Assembly (NCBI GenBank): GCA_030684775.1
Contig: JAUXXW010000138.1
Location: 1 to 55,758 of the forward strand
DNA: 55,758 nucleotides
Direction: 5' to 3'
From: Pseudomonadota bacterium
Lineage (GTDB): Bacteria; Pseudomonadota; Gammaproteobacteria; Burkholderiales; Thiobacillaceae
Shown: piece after piece, positions 7,957 through 16,779 of the stretch
Layout of the letters: every line of letters begins with the position of its first letter
Position numbering within the stretch: the stretch's first letter is position 1
Position numbers and translations under genes: made by a program
The notes under the pieces: generated by a model
Told to the model about the DNA's origin: nothing
The model's input: the letters and a program-made list of their open reading frames with translations, nothing else
The model's database searches: none

Positions 7957-9327
7957 TTATGCCGTGCGCGAGTAGCGCGGCTGGTCCTGGTTGGCTTGTT
8001 TCAGGTAGCCGTCGAAGCACATGGCGATGTTGCGCAGGAACAGGCGGCCGAGGTCGCTGACGACGATGCGCGTGGGTTCCAGGTTGACCAGTCCGTCGTC
8101 GACCAGGGGCGGCAGGTCGGTCAAACCGTCCGCGAAATAACTGTCGAAGTCGATGTTCCAGGCGGTGGCGAAGCTGGCCTTGTCCAGTTCCAGGTCGCAC
8201 ATGATGCGGGTGATGGCGTCGCGGCGGATCTGGTCGTCGCGCGTCAGTTTCAGGCCGCGCTCCACCGCCAGTCCGCCCTTGCCGATCCTCTCCTGATACT
8301 TCTTCAGGTTTTTCTCGTTCTGCATGTAGCAGTTGGGCGTCTGGCTGATGCTGGAGGCGCCGAAGGCGTAGATGTCGCAATCCTTGTGCGTGGTGTAGCC
8401 CTGGAAGTTGCGCCACAGGGTCTTGCTTGCCTGCGCCTTGATCATCTCGTCTTCGGGACGGGCGTAGTGGTCCATGCCGATATTGTCGTAGCCGGCCGCA
8501 CCGAGGCGCTCGTGGATGAGTTGTTGCAGGTCGAGGCGGGTTGCGAAGCTGGGCAGGTCGCTCTCATTGATCAGCTTCTGGTGCTTCTTCATCCACGGCA
8601 CATGGGCGTAGGCGAAGATGGCGAAGCGGTCCGGCGCCCACGGCACCACCTTGTCCAGGGTGTGCGCGAAGCTTTCCAGGGTCTGGTGCGGCAGGCCGAC
8701 GATCAGATCCATGTTGATGCTGGAAAAGCCCAGTTCACGCGCCCAGCCGTAGACGGTCTTGATCAGTTCTTCCGACTGCACCCGGTTGACTGACTTCTGC
8801 ACTTGCTCGTTCAGATCCTGCACGCCGATGGAGAGGCGGTTGAAACCGGATTCGCGCAGGGCGACCAGATGCTCGCGGGTCAGTTCGCGCGGGTCGGCCT
8901 CGCAGCCCATCTCGGCGTCCGGCGCGATGCTGAAGCGGCTGCGCAGCATGTCCATCAGGCGGCGGATGTCATCGGGCTTGAGGTAGGTCGGCGTGCCGCC
9001 ACCCCAGTGCAACTGCTTCACCTGCCGGCGCGGGTCGGTGAGTTTCGCGACCCGGTCCATTTCCTGTTCCAGGAAACCCAGGTAGTGGCTGGCCTTGCTG
9101 TAGTCACCGGTGGCGACCATGTTGCAGCCGCAGTAATAACAAAGCGTGTCGCAGAACGGGATGTGCGCATACAGCGAGAGGCCGCGCGCCGGGTCTTGCG
9201 AGGTCGTGATTTCTTCGATCCAGTCGGCTTCGCTGAAGTCGGTATGGAAATAGGGTGCGGTGGGATACGAGGTATAGCGCGGCCCCGGTTTGCTGTATTT
9301 CTCGAGGAGGGCGGTGAACTGGGACAT
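7957..9327 (-). CDS. hemN: Oxygen-independent coproporphyrinogen III dehydrogenase
   Basis: 456 residues, the length of true HemN rather than the shorter HemW. The radical-SAM motif is C59-x3-C63-x2-C66-x-C68 (PFCDTLCYYCGCN), followed by HWGGGTPTYL and GCEADPRELT. It decarboxylates coproporphyrinogen III to protoporphyrinogen IX without oxygen, using a 4Fe-4S cluster and SAM. The ATG at 9325-9327 has an FNR/Anr-like palindrome centred about 79 bp upstream, fitting anaerobic induction. It is a single gene, divergent from the small-RNA candidate and the phosphomannomutase gene. Confidence 0.96.
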   Translation of the reverse strand: MSQFTALLEKYSKPGPRYTSYPTAPYFHTDFSEADWIEEITTSQDPARGLSLYAHIPFCDTLCYYCGCNMVATGDYSKASHYLGFLEQEMDRVAKLTDPRRQVKQLHWGGGTPTYLKPDDIRRLMDMLRSRFSIAPDAEMGCEADPRELTREHLVALRESGFNRLSIGVQDLNEQVQKSVNRVQSEELIKTVYGWARELGFSSINMDLIVGLPHQTLESFAHTLDKVVPWAPDRFAIFAYAHVPWMKKHQKLINESDLPSFATRLDLQQLIHERLGAAGYDNIGMDHYARPEDEMIKAQASKTLWRNFQGYTTHKDCDIYAFGASSISQTPNCYMQNEKNLKKYQERIGKGGLAVERGLKLTRDDQIRRDAITRIMCDLELDKASFATAWNIDFDSYFADGLTDLPPLVDDGLVNLEPTRIVVSDLGRLFLRNIAMCFDGYLKQANQDQPRYSRTA

Positions 9328-9398
9328 GGCGGCTATTCCGAGGACGGCTAGGGGCGGGGATTGTAGGCGGGGCGCGAAAGTACAGGCAAGGAAGGTCC

Positions 9399-9412
9399 GT
9401 GACCTGGGTCAA
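9399..9412 (-). promoter_or_regulatory. FNR/Anr-type binding site upstream of hemN
   Basis: On the minus strand the sequence reads TTGACCCAGGTCAC, one base from the palindrome TTGAC-N4-GTCAA that FNR/Anr/Dnr regulators accept (consensus TTGAT-N4-ATCAA). It lies about 72-85 bp before the hemN ATG. Anaerobic hemN genes of proteobacteria are commonly FNR-family targets, so the position fits; binding itself is inferred. Confidence 0.5.
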
Positions 9413-9562
9413 GCCGGATGCCGATGGCGGCCTGGCCCACTAAAAGGTAAAAAGATGAAACCCTGACGAAATCGTCAAAATGTCGACATACTCCGCGTAG
9501 TACAAATCTATCCAGAAGCAATAACTTATTGATATTTAAGGGCTGTATTTCATTCCAAATCA

Positions 9563-9576
9563 GGCACGGCCATTGC
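9563..9576 (+). promoter_or_regulatory. Sigma-54 (RpoN) promoter
   Basis: GGCACGGCCATTGC carries GG at 9563-9564 and GC at 9575-9576 with exactly 10 bases between, and matches the -24/-12 consensus TGGCACG-N4-TTGCW at all but the first position. Transcription would start near 9587. The AT-rich 9430-9560 region upstream could hold activator sites, but I cannot identify them. No CDS begins within 200 bp; the two terminators downstream imply a short RNA. Confidence 0.72.
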
Positions 9577-9586
9577 TTATATAAAA

Positions 9587-9676
9587 GCACTGGACGAGAG
9601 TTCAACCCAACCTCCCTGACCGCCGCAATGGCGGTTTTTCAAGCGGCATCGGTTCCCGATGCCGCTCTTTTTTTGT
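9587..9676 (+). ncRNA. Candidate sigma-54-dependent small RNA, about 90 nt
   Basis: Bounded upstream by the RpoN promoter and downstream by two hairpins: a 6-bp stem with pentaloop (9619-9635) followed by TTTT, then a perfect 10-bp stem (GCGGCATCGG 9643-9652 with CCGATGCCGC 9656-9665) followed by TCTTTTTTT. The 5' part before the first hairpin is apparently unstructured and contains CAACCCAACCTCCCTGA, in which CCTCCC could pair with Shine-Dalgarno sequences, a common layout for Hfq-type regulatory RNAs. It has no open frame. It precedes the phosphomannomutase gene, whose product feeds polysaccharide synthesis. Confidence 0.62.
9643..9674 (+). terminator. Rho-independent terminator of the small-RNA candidate
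   Basis: A perfect 10-bp GC-rich stem with a 3-nt loop, followed by a T-run (TCTTTTTTT, 9666-9674). A weaker hairpin with its own T-run sits directly before it at 9619-9639. Together they should insulate the downstream gene from the RpoN promoter. Confidence 0.85.
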
Positions 9677-9832
9677 GCGGCCGAAACGTACACGGCAGGG
9701 GCAGACTTCTGCCATGTGCATTTCCTCACCCCCTGGGAGAGGGGAGCTTGAAGCGACGCTAATTGCTCCGCTTGCTGGCGGGTGGGCCGGCAAATCAAAG
9801 ATAATCGCCCGGCTCTCACTGTCTGGACCGTC

Positions 9833-11209
9833 ATGGGCGGCATCTCCCCGGAAATCTTCAAGGCCTACGATATACGCGGCATCGTCGGCAAGACCTTGAC
9901 CCCCGAAATCGTCGAATTGATCGGTCGCGCCGTCGCCTCCGAGGCGCGCGCACGCGGCCTGCGCGACATCGTCATCGGCCGCGACGGGCGCCTCTCCGGC
10001 CCCGCGCTCAGCGCCGCCCTGGCCAAGGGTATTCAGGGTGGCGGCGGCAATGTCATCGACCTGGGGCAGGTTACGACGCCGATGGCCTATTTCGCCGCCT
10101 GCCATCTCGCTACGCGCTGTGCCGTCATGCTGACCGGCTCGCACAACCCGCCCGACTACAACGGCCTGAAGCTGGTGATTGCCGATGAAACGCTGTCCGG
10201 CGACGCCATCCAGGATTTACGCCGGCGCATCGAAGCCGACGACTTCAGCCGTGGTGAGGGCGGTTACCGGCAACATGACATCCGCGACGAGTACATCGCG
10301 CGCATCGTCGGCGACGTGAAACTTGCTCGCCCCATGAAGATCGTCCTCGATGCCGGCAACGGTGTGGCCGGCGCCTTTGCGCCCGCCCTGTTCGAGGCGC
10401 TCGGCTGCGAAGTGGAGGCCCTGTTCTGCGAGGTGGACGGCACTTTCCCCAACCATCATCCCGATCCCTCGGTGCCTGGGAACCTGGCCGATCTGATCGC
10501 CCGCCTGCGGCAAAGCGATGGCGAAATCGGCCTGGCCTTCGACGGCGATGGTGATCGCCTGGGCGTGGTGGCCAAGGATGGAACCATCATCTATCCGGAT
10601 CGCCAGCTCATGCTGTTTGCCGCCGATGTGCTGGCGCGCAATCCCGGCGCCCTGGTCATTTATGACGTGAAATCCACCCGCAATCTGCGCCCGTGGATTA
10701 CCGCGCACGGCGGCCAGTCGATGATCTGGAAGACCGGCCATTCGCTGATGAAGGCGAAAATGCGGGAAACCGGCGCCCCGTTGGCGGGTGAAATGAGTGG
10801 CCATATGTTCTTCAAGGAGCGCTGGTACGGTTTCGACGATGGCCTCTATGCCGGCGCCCGCCTGCTCGAAACCCTGTCGCGGCAGCCCGACCTGGACGCC
10901 ACCCTGCGCGGCCTGCCGGATAGCTTGAACACGCCGGAACTGCACATCCAGATGCGCGAAGGCGAGCCACACCGGGTAATCAATCAACTCAAGGAAAGTG
11001 CTCATTTCGACGGCGCGCGCGAGGTCATCACCCTGGATGGCTTGCGCGTGGAATACGACGACGGTTTCGGCCTGATGCGCGCCTCCAATACCACGCCGGT
11101 CATCACGCTGCGTTTCGAGGCCGACAACCTGGCTGCGCTGAAGCGCATCCAGGAACAATTCCGCCGCCTGATCAGCGTCGCGATGCCCGCCGCGCAACTT
11201 CCTTTTTAA
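9833..11209 (+). CDS. Phosphomannomutase/phosphoglucomutase (AlgC/ManB type)
   Basis: 458 residues, an alpha-D-phosphohexomutase. Seen: N-terminal FKAYDIRGIVG, the phosphoserine loop TGSHNPPDYNG, the Mg2+-binding FDGDGDRLGVV, the sugar-binding GEMSGHMFF and the C-terminal phosphate-binding RASNTTPVITLR. It interconverts 6-phospho and 1-phospho mannose or glucose, the entry to GDP-mannose and UDP-glucose precursors for surface glycans. ATG 9833 is chosen because homology starts within a few residues; the frame is open 51 bp further upstream. It precedes purE by 18 bp and lies 5' of the large polysaccharide locus, to which it probably contributes precursors. Confidence 0.95.
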   Translation: MGGISPEIFKAYDIRGIVGKTLTPEIVELIGRAVASEARARGLRDIVIGRDGRLSGPALSAALAKGIQGGGGNVIDLGQVTTPMAYFAACHLATRCAVMLTGSHNPPDYNGLKLVIADETLSGDAIQDLRRRIEADDFSRGEGGYRQHDIRDEYIARIVGDVKLARPMKIVLDAGNGVAGAFAPALFEALGCEVEALFCEVDGTFPNHHPDPSVPGNLADLIARLRQSDGEIGLAFDGDGDRLGVVAKDGTIIYPDRQLMLFAADVLARNPGALVIYDVKSTRNLRPWITAHGGQSMIWKTGHSLMKAKMRETGAPLAGEMSGHMFFKERWYGFDDGLYAGARLLETLSRQPDLDATLRGLPDSLNTPELHIQMREGEPHRVINQLKESAHFDGAREVITLDGLRVEYDDGFGLMRASNTTPVITLRFEADNLAALKRIQEQFRRLISVAMPAAQLPF

Positions 11210-11227
11210 GCACTCAATGGATCGAAT

Positions 11228-11725
11228 ATGACTACTCCCCTCGTTGGACTCATCATGGGCAGCGTGAGCGACTGGGACACCATGCGCCATGCCGCCGACC
11301 TGCTGACCCAGTTCGGAATTCCCTTCGAAAAGCGCGTGGTGTCCGCGCACCGCACGCCGGACATGCTGTTCCAGTACGCCGAGAGTGCCGCCGAGCGCGG
11401 CCTCAAATGCATCATCGCCGGGGCCGGTGGCGCCGCCCATCTGCCCGGCATGACCGCCGCCAAGACGCACTTGCCTGTACTCGGCGTGCCGGTGATGTCG
11501 AAGGCGCTAAAGGGTATGGACTCCCTGCTCTCCATCGTGCAGATGCCCAAGGGCATCCCCACCGCCACCTTCGCCATCGGCGAGGCGGGCGCCGCCAACG
11601 CCGCCCTGTTCGCGGTGTCGATGCTGGCCAACGAATTCCCGGAAATACGCGAACGTCTGATCGCCTTCCGCCAACGCCAGACGAAAAGCGTGCTGGGCAT
11701 GATTTTGCCGGACGAGCAATCATGA
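11228..11725 (+). CDS. purE: N5-carboxyaminoimidazole ribonucleotide mutase
   Basis: 165 residues, class I PurE. Seen: [12 protein letters not shown] (phosphate-binding loop), SAHRTPD with the active-site histidine, and [11 protein letters not shown]. It moves the carboxylate of N5-CAIR to C4, forming CAIR in purine synthesis. Its stop overlaps the purK ATG (ATGA at 11722-11725), so the two are translationally coupled. Confidence 0.97.
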   Translation: MTTPLVGLIMGSVSDWDTMRHAADLLTQFGIPFEKRVVSAHRTPDMLFQYAESAAERGLKCIIAGAGGAAHLPGMTAAKTHLPVLGVPVMSKALKGMDSLLSIVQMPKGIPTATFAIGEAGAANAALFAVSMLANEFPEIRERLIAFRQRQTKSVLGMILPDEQS

Positions 11726-12867
11726 TCCTCCCCGGAGCCACCCTCGGCGTGCTCGGTGGCGGTCAACTCGGCCGCATGTTCACCCTCGCCGCCAAAGTCA
11801 TGGGCTACCAGGTGGTGGTGCTCGACCCGGACCCGCAATCCCCCGCCGGCCAGCTCGCCGACATTCACCTCAAGGCCGATTACCGCGACGCCGTCGCCCT
11901 GATCCGCATGGGTGGCCTGTGCCAGGCGGTCACCACGGAGTTCGAGAACGTGCCGGCGGCAAGCCTGGAGACGCTGGCCAAACATTGCCTGGTGGCGCCC
12001 TCGGCGGCCGCCCTGGCGGTGGCGCAGGATCGTTTGCAGGAGAAAACCCACGCGCGCGATTCCGGCTGCATCACCGCGCCGTTCGCGAATATCGAATCCG
12101 CCGCCGACCTCACCGCCGCCTGGCAACAGATCGGCGCCCCCGCCCTGCTGAAAACCCGCCGCCTGGGTTATGACGGCAAGGGCCAGATGCGGGTGGACAG
12201 CGCCGAAGGTCTGGCCGCCGCGTTCCATGAGTTGGGTAACGTGCCCTGCCTGCTGGAAGGTTTTCTGCCGTTGGAGCGCGAGGTCTCCGTGGTGCTGGCG
12301 CGCAACGCGATGGACCAGATCGCCTTCTTCCCGCTGGCGGAAAACCAGCATCGCAACGGTGTTCTCGACATCAGCATCGTGCCCGCGCGGATTCCGGAAA
12401 GCCTCGCTGAAACGGCGCGTGACATGGCCGCGCATCTGGCGCGCGAACTCGACTACGTGGGCGTGATGGCGGTGGAATTTTTCGTGCTCAAGGATGGCCG
12501 CATCGTGTTCAACGAAATGGCCCCGCGCCCGCACAACAGCGGCCATTACACCCTGGATGCCACCGCCTGCGACCAGTTCCAGCAACAGGTGCGGGCGCTG
12601 TGCGGCCTGCCGCTGGGCGACCCGCGCCTGCTCTCGCCGGTGGTGATGGTCAATCTGCTGGGCGATGTCTGGCAGGAGGGCGGGAACACCCCGCCGGATT
12701 GGGCGGAACTGCTCAAACACCCCGGCGTGCATCTCCACCTCTACGGCAAGGCCGAAGCCCGGCCCGGCCGCAAGATGGGGCACTACAACTGCCTGGCCCC
12801 CAGCGTCGAGGAAGCACAGGCACTGGCGCTGGAGACACGCGCAGCATTGGGAATCGGCGCGGATTGA
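11722..12867 (+). CDS. purK: 5-(carboxyamino)imidazole ribonucleotide synthase
   Basis: 381 residues of the ATP-grasp superfamily. Seen: N-terminal [32 protein letters not shown] (ATP-grasp loop) and the metal-binding [13 protein letters not shown]. It makes N5-CAIR from AIR, ATP and bicarbonate, the substrate of PurE. ATG 11722 overlaps the purE stop; the longer open frame upstream is a purE shadow. A REP-like half palindrome begins 8 bp after its stop. Confidence 0.97.
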   Translation: MILPGATLGVLGGGQLGRMFTLAAKVMGYQVVVLDPDPQSPAGQLADIHLKADYRDAVALIRMGGLCQAVTTEFENVPAASLETLAKHCLVAPSAAALAVAQDRLQEKTHARDSGCITAPFANIESAADLTAAWQQIGAPALLKTRRLGYDGKGQMRVDSAEGLAAAFHELGNVPCLLEGFLPLEREVSVVLARNAMDQIAFFPLAENQHRNGVLDISIVPARIPESLAETARDMAAHLARELDYVGVMAVEFFVLKDGRIVFNEMAPRPHNSGHYTLDATACDQFQQQVRALCGLPLGDPRLLSPVVMVNLLGDVWQEGGNTPPDWAELLKHPGVHLHLYGKAEARPGRKMGHYNCLAPSVEEAQALALETRAALGIGAD

Positions 12868-12874
12868 GCACGAC

Positions 12875-12897
12875 GTAGGAGCGGACCGCGTCCGCGA
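12875..12897. repeat. REP-like half palindrome, copy 1
   Basis: GTAGGAGCGGACCGCGTCCG followed by CGA, identical to the left arm of the two complete palindromes at 14051-14112 and 14778-14839. It fills the short gap between the convergent purK and dgt genes. Only one arm is present. Confidence 0.8.
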
Positions 12898-12904
12898 TCT
12901 TTTG

Positions 12905-14029
12905 CTAAGCCAATTCCTCGATGTCGTAGATGCGCCGGTGCTCGCGTATCGCGTAGCGGTCGGTCATGCCGGCGATGTAGTCGGCGACCGCGCGGTGCGG
13001 GTCGAGATCGGCGCGGGCGCGGTGTTCCGGCGGCATCAGGCGTGGTTCGTTGCTGAAGGCCTGGAACAGTTCGCGCAGCAGGCGCTGCGCCTTTTCGCTC
13101 ATGCGCGCGACCTTGTAGTGGCGATACAGGTTCTGGAACAGGAAACGCTTCAACGCCCGATGCTGCTCCAGCACCTCCGGGCTGAACGCGGCCAGCGGCG
13201 GGCAGGCGCGCACGTCGTCCAGGCTTTCCGGCTGGTGTAGGGCGATGTTGCGGCGGGTCTGTTCGAGTAAATCCACGACCAGGGTATTGATCATGCGCCG
13301 CACGGTTTCGTGGATCAGGCGGCGGTCGTTGAGCGCCGGGTAGAGGCCCCGCACGATGTTCAGGTGGCGGGCGAAGATGTCCACTTCTTCCAGTTGTTCC
13401 ACCGTGATGAGTCCGGAACGCAGGCCGTCGTCGACGTCGTGGTTGTTGTAGGCGATCTCGTCGGCCAGGTTGGTGACCTGGGCTTCCAGCGAGGGTTGCC
13501 GGCCTTCGATGAAACGCCGCCCAACATCGCCCAGCTTGGCCGCGTTCTTCAGCGAGCAGTGCTTGAGGATGCCTTCGCGCGCCTCGAAGGTGAGATTAAG
13601 CCCGTCGAATTCGGCGTATTTCTGTTCCAGCTCGTCCACCACCCGCAGTGATTGCAGGTTGTGCTCGAAGCCGCCGTGTTCCTTCATGCAGTCGTTGAGC
13701 ACGTCCTGGCCGACATGGCCGAACGGGGTGTGGCCGAGGTCGTGTGCTAGCGCCAGGGTCTCCGCGAGGTCTTCGTCCAGGCCCAGCATCCGCGCCAGGG
13801 TGCGGCCAATCTGGGCGACTTCCAGGCTGTGAGTGAGGCGGGTGCGGAACAGGTCGCCCTCGTGATTAATGAATACCTGGGTTTTGTATTCCAGGCGGCG
13901 GAAGGCGGTGGAATGGATGATGCGGTCGCGGTCGCGCTGATACTCGGAGCGCGGCGCGGCGGCGGGTTCCGGATGGCGGCGGCCGCGAGTGTGGGCGGAT
14001 AGAGCAGCGTAGGAGGCGAGGTCGGTCAT
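12905..14029 (-). CDS. dgt: Deoxyguanosinetriphosphate triphosphohydrolase-like protein
   Basis: 374 residues of the HD superfamily. The metal site is visible as H67 ([11 protein letters not shown]), H96-D97 ([14 protein letters not shown]) and a later aspartate in [12 protein letters not shown]. Family members cleave dNTPs to the deoxynucleoside and triphosphate, helping to balance dNTP pools. ATG 14027-14029 is preferred; 20 further codons upstream are encoded by the REP palindrome. The dgt and aroB genes are neighbours in many beta- and gammaproteobacteria; here a hipB and hipA remnant is wedged between them. Confidence 0.93.
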   Translation of the reverse strand: MTDLASYAALSAHTRGRRHPEPAAAPRSEYQRDRDRIIHSTAFRRLEYKTQVFINHEGDLFRTRLTHSLEVAQIGRTLARMLGLDEDLAETLALAHDLGHTPFGHVGQDVLNDCMKEHGGFEHNLQSLRVVDELEQKYAEFDGLNLTFEAREGILKHCSLKNAAKLGDVGRRFIEGRQPSLEAQVTNLADEIAYNNHDVDDGLRSGLITVEQLEEVDIFARHLNIVRGLYPALNDRRLIHETVRRMINTLVVDLLEQTRRNIALHQPESLDDVRACPPLAAFSPEVLEQHRALKRFLFQNLYRHYKVARMSEKAQRLLRELFQAFSNEPRLMPPEHRARADLDPHRAVADYIAGMTDRYAIREHRRIYDIEELA

Positions 14030-14050
14030 GGCATTCGAATCCGTTACGTT

Positions 14051-14112
14051 GTAGGAGCGGACCGCGTCCGCGATCTTTTGCGTGGGCAATCGCGGACGCG
14101 GTCCGCTCCTAC
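14051..14112. repeat. REP-like palindrome, copy 2
   Basis: A 62-bp imperfect palindrome: left arm 14051-14074 (GTAGGAGCGGACCGCGTCCG, then CGAT), loop CTTTTGCGTGGGC, right arm 14087-14112. The arms are almost perfectly complementary. The CTAC end supplies the TAG stop codon of the hipA remnant at 14109-14111. Confidence 0.88.
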
Positions 14113-14420
14113 GGGGGCCGGGTCAGGCGGCGGTCGATGTCACTGACGAAGCGGGCGACTTCTTCGCAGATGCCGGCAGCGCCGGAAACGCCCCATTTGC
14201 GCCCGAGCGCGGCCAGGCCATCCGGCCCCGGCGTGTCACCCGGCGTGAGCGGCAAGTTGGCGGGGTCGAGCGGAAAAGCGCGCGGATCATCAAAGTAATC
14301 CGGGGTGTAGCGGAAGGCGCTGGCATAACGGCCCTGGCTATCGGCGTCGCCGCAGGCCAACTCACCGGCTTGCAGGCGCTCGCCGGTCTGCAGGGTGAGC
14401 CAGAGATCGAGCCGGATCAT
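14109..14420 (-). pseudogene. HipA remnant with internal deletion
   Basis: 103 residues. The first 60 look like the N-terminal HipA domain (MIRLDLWLTLQTGERLQAGE, then AFRYTPDYF and FPLDPANLPL). The end (GRKWGVSGAAGICEEVARFV) looks like the far C-terminus of HipA. The whole kinase core of about 300 residues is missing, so no toxin activity is expected. It overlaps the upstream hipB-like gene by ATGA, the classic hipBA arrangement, and ends with a TAG inside a REP palindrome. The deletion may have been mediated by such repeats, but that is inference. Confidence 0.75.
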
Positions 14421-14722
14421 GTCCGCTGTCTGGCGCGCTGTCGCGCCTTGGGCGCGTCCACGGCGGCGTCGAACAGGCTGTAGCGCGGCGCCAGCAGGGC
14501 CTCGGCATCCGGCAGACGGCCCAGCACCTCCAGCGCGGCCAGCCAATGCCCGATCTGGGCGCTGGCATCGCCCTGCTCCAGGCGGCGCAGGGTGGGGACG
14601 GAAATGCCCAGGCGCGCCGCGAAGCGGGCCTGGGGTTCGTTGCGAGCCAGCCGCTCGGCGCGCAGGCGGGCGCCCATCCGGGTCAATTGTGTATGCAGGT
14701 TATCGGAAAGCATGGTTTGCAT
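14417..14722 (-). CDS. HipB-like XRE-family antitoxin
   Basis: 101 residues with a Cro/CI helix-turn-helix at about 20-75 (RLRAERLARNEPQARFAARL, SVPTLRRLEQGD). The partner hipA overlaps its stop, and HipB proteins both repress hipBA and neutralise HipA. With the partner deleted, the gene may persist as an orphan repressor. The start is ATG 14722; a second ATG three codons in (14713) is equally possible. Confidence 0.85.
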   Translation of the reverse strand: MQTMLSDNLHTQLTRMGARLRAERLARNEPQARFAARLGISVPTLRRLEQGDASAQIGHWLAALEVLGRLPDAEALLAPRYSLFDAAVDAPKARQRARQRT

Positions 14723-14777
14723 TATGTGCCGACTGGAACGTTAATAGCACATATTGTTTTCGATGTGACGATCCCCC

Positions 14778-14839
14778 GTAGGAGCGGACCGCGTCCGCGA
14801 TTTTTTCCGTGGGCAATCGCGGACACGGTCCGCTCCTAC
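14778..14839. repeat. REP-like palindrome, copy 3
   Basis: The same 62-bp palindrome as copy 2 with small changes in the loop (TTTTTTCCGTGGGC) and one arm mismatch (GACACGG for GACGCGG). It lies between hipB and aroB, and its CTA at 14836-14838 is the stop codon of aroB. Confidence 0.88.
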
Positions 14840-15909
14840 GGGGTCAACGTTGCTCGTAGCGCCGCCGGGTCGTAATCGCCACTGACGAACGCCTCGCCCA
14901 ACTTGCGCAACAGGACGAAGCGGATGCGCCCCGCCTCCACCTTTTTGTCCACCGCCATATAGTTCATGTAGGCGTCGTAGCCCAGATCGGGCGCGGCCAC
15001 CGGCAGCCCGGCGCGCCGGAACAAGTCCGCCATGCGCTCCACATCGGCTTGCGCCAGCAGGCCCATCCGACGCGACAGATCAGCCGCCTGCATGGTGCCA
15101 GCGGAAACGCCCTCGCCATGCAGCCAGACGCCATAGCCCATGCCGGTCTCGATGGCGTGGCCGAAGGTGTGGCCCAGGTTGAGCAGGGCGCGCTGCCCGG
15201 ATTCCCGCTCGTCAGCCGCCACGACCTCCGCCTTGTTCTGGCAGGAGCGATAAATCGCGTACATGAGTGCTTCGGTGTCGCGCTCCACCAGTTTCTCCAT
15301 GTTGGTTTCAAGCCATTCCAGGAAAGGCAGGTCACGGATCAGGCCGTACTTGATGACCTCGGCCAGACCGGCCGACAACTCGCGGTCGGGCAGGGTCGCC
15401 AGCGTGCCGATATCCGCCAGCACCAGTTGCGGCTGGTAGAAGGCACCGATCATGTTCTTGCCCTTCGGATGGTTGATGCCGGTCTTGCCGCCGACCGAGG
15501 AATCCACCTGCGCCAGCAAGGTCGTGGGCACCTGAATGAACGGCATGCCGCGCTGATAGCAGGCCGCCGCGAAACCGGTGAGATCGCCGATCACTCCGCC
15601 GCCAAGCGCGATCAGCGTGGTCTTGCGTTCGGCTCTTTGAGTCAGCAGCGCGTCGAAAATGGTGTTCAGGGTTTCCCAGTTCTTGTAGGCCTCGCCATCG
15701 GGCAGCACCACCGATTCCACCTGAACACCGGCGCCGGCCAAAGTGCGCGAGAACCGCTCCAGGTAGAGCGGTCCGACTGTGGTGTTGGTAACGATGACGA
15801 CACGCTTCCGCGCCAGATGCGGCAACACCAGATCGGCGCGATCCAGCAGGCCGGGGGCGATGTGGATAGGGTAGGCGCGGTCGCCGAGATCGACGGTGAG
15901 GGTTTGCAT
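14836..15909 (-). CDS. aroB: 3-dehydroquinate synthase
   Basis: 357 residues, normal for AroB, which turns DAHP into 3-dehydroquinate in the shikimate pathway with NAD and Zn2+. Seen: the NAD-binding loop [35 protein letters not shown], the zinc ligands in [12 protein letters not shown] and [13 protein letters not shown] 15907-15909 gives the usual N-terminus ([15 protein letters not shown]). Its TAG stop is provided by REP copy 3. The gene that normally precedes it, aroK, would lie at 15.9-16.4 kb but is replaced by the edge of the polysaccharide locus. Confidence 0.97.
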   Translation of the reverse strand: MQTLTVDLGDRAYPIHIAPGLLDRADLVLPHLARKRVVIVTNTTVGPLYLERFSRTLAGAGVQVESVVLPDGEAYKNWETLNTIFDALLTQRAERKTTLIALGGGVIGDLTGFAAACYQRGMPFIQVPTTLLAQVDSSVGGKTGINHPKGKNMIGAFYQPQLVLADIGTLATLPDRELSAGLAEVIKYGLIRDLPFLEWLETNMEKLVERDTEALMYAIYRSCQNKAEVVAADERESGQRALLNLGHTFGHAIETGMGYGVWLHGEGVSAGTMQAADLSRRMGLLAQADVERMADLFRRAGLPVAAPDLGYDAYMNYMAVDKKVEAGRIRFVLLRKLGEAFVSGDYDPAALRATLTP

Positions 15910-16091
15910 GGAAATGCCAGTCTGAAATGAAGAGCGGTAATGATAATCCGCCGCCTGCCGTCCATCGCACTCTGTGTATGGTGGACAGACGCAACCATCT
16001 GTTAACCTTGCCGGCCTGCTATTCGACAACGCCACCAAATACATAGACATAGGCGACTGATTCAAGATTTCAGGCGCCATTCGGACACTTC

Positions 16092-16486
16092 ATGACCGGC
16101 ATAATCAAAAACCTGATCGAATACCGCGAACTCATGGCCTGGAACATCGCCGTACGCTACAAGCAGTCCTGCATGGGCATCCTCTGGGCGGTGCTGAAAC
16201 CCATTTATGCTGGTGCTCATCTTCATGGTGCCGCGCAGCGTCGTCGGCAACGCCAATCTGATTCGCAAGATCTACTTCCCGCGCGAGTTGTTCCCGCTTA
16301 CCCGCGTGTTGACCAAACTGCTGATGCAACAAGCTGCGGGAGAATGGTCGGAACTCCTCTATACCGTGTTCACCCTCAACCCGCTGGCCGGGCGACCGAC
16401 GCCTTCCAGAACCTCACGCTGGTGCTGCTGCCGTTCAGTTACCTTTATTTCAAGCGCGCCGAGTCGTAGTTCGCGGACATCATCTG
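16092..16486 (+). pseudogene. Decayed polysaccharide ABC permease (wzm remnant)
   Basis: The reading frame is broken into pieces in two or three frames that still align in order with a Wzm-type permease. The N-terminus is VIK-type with WNIAVRYKQSCMGILWAVLK, then SVVGNANLIRKIYFPRELFP, then AAGEWSELLYTVFTLNPLAG, and a C-terminal LLPFSYLYFKRAES followed by a stop and the FADII tail. Large internal segments, including several membrane helices, are gone. It belongs with the wzt fragment at 17969-18127; together they were an earlier exporter, now replaced by the intact pair at 18135-20279. Confidence 0.82.
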
Positions 16487-16559
16487 ACCATGTACGACAG
16501 CACAAGTCACAAGGCTCTATCCACAATAGCGGTGGGTATGCGCGAAAGCGGATGGGAAT

Positions 16560-16670
16560 GTGACCTCCCCCTTTGGAAAAGAGGGGGACCTCGCCTGTCC
16601 GCGTCACCAGCTAACGCGAAAAGAGCCATTTTCAAAGAGGGGACAGGATGGGGGGGGGTGAAATACCCGA
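16560..16670. repeat. Intergenic G/C-run hairpin repeats
   Basis: Runs such as CCTCCCCCTTTGGAAAAGAG and CAAAGAGGGGACAGGATGGG form purine/pyrimidine inverted repeats. A similar CCCCCTTT...AAAGGGGG arrangement occurs at 39929-40022. They appear to be an intergenic repeat family. The rest of 16487-16779 holds no gene that I can support. Confidence 0.5.
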
Positions 16671-16779
16671 ATATCGATGAGTCCAAGGCGCCGCCCCTGG
16701 TCCGGCAAGGGCGCCATGAGTTCGCGGCCGTTTTGTTACTGCCCCAGCCGTGCGGCCACGGGAAATCACAGGGTTGATC

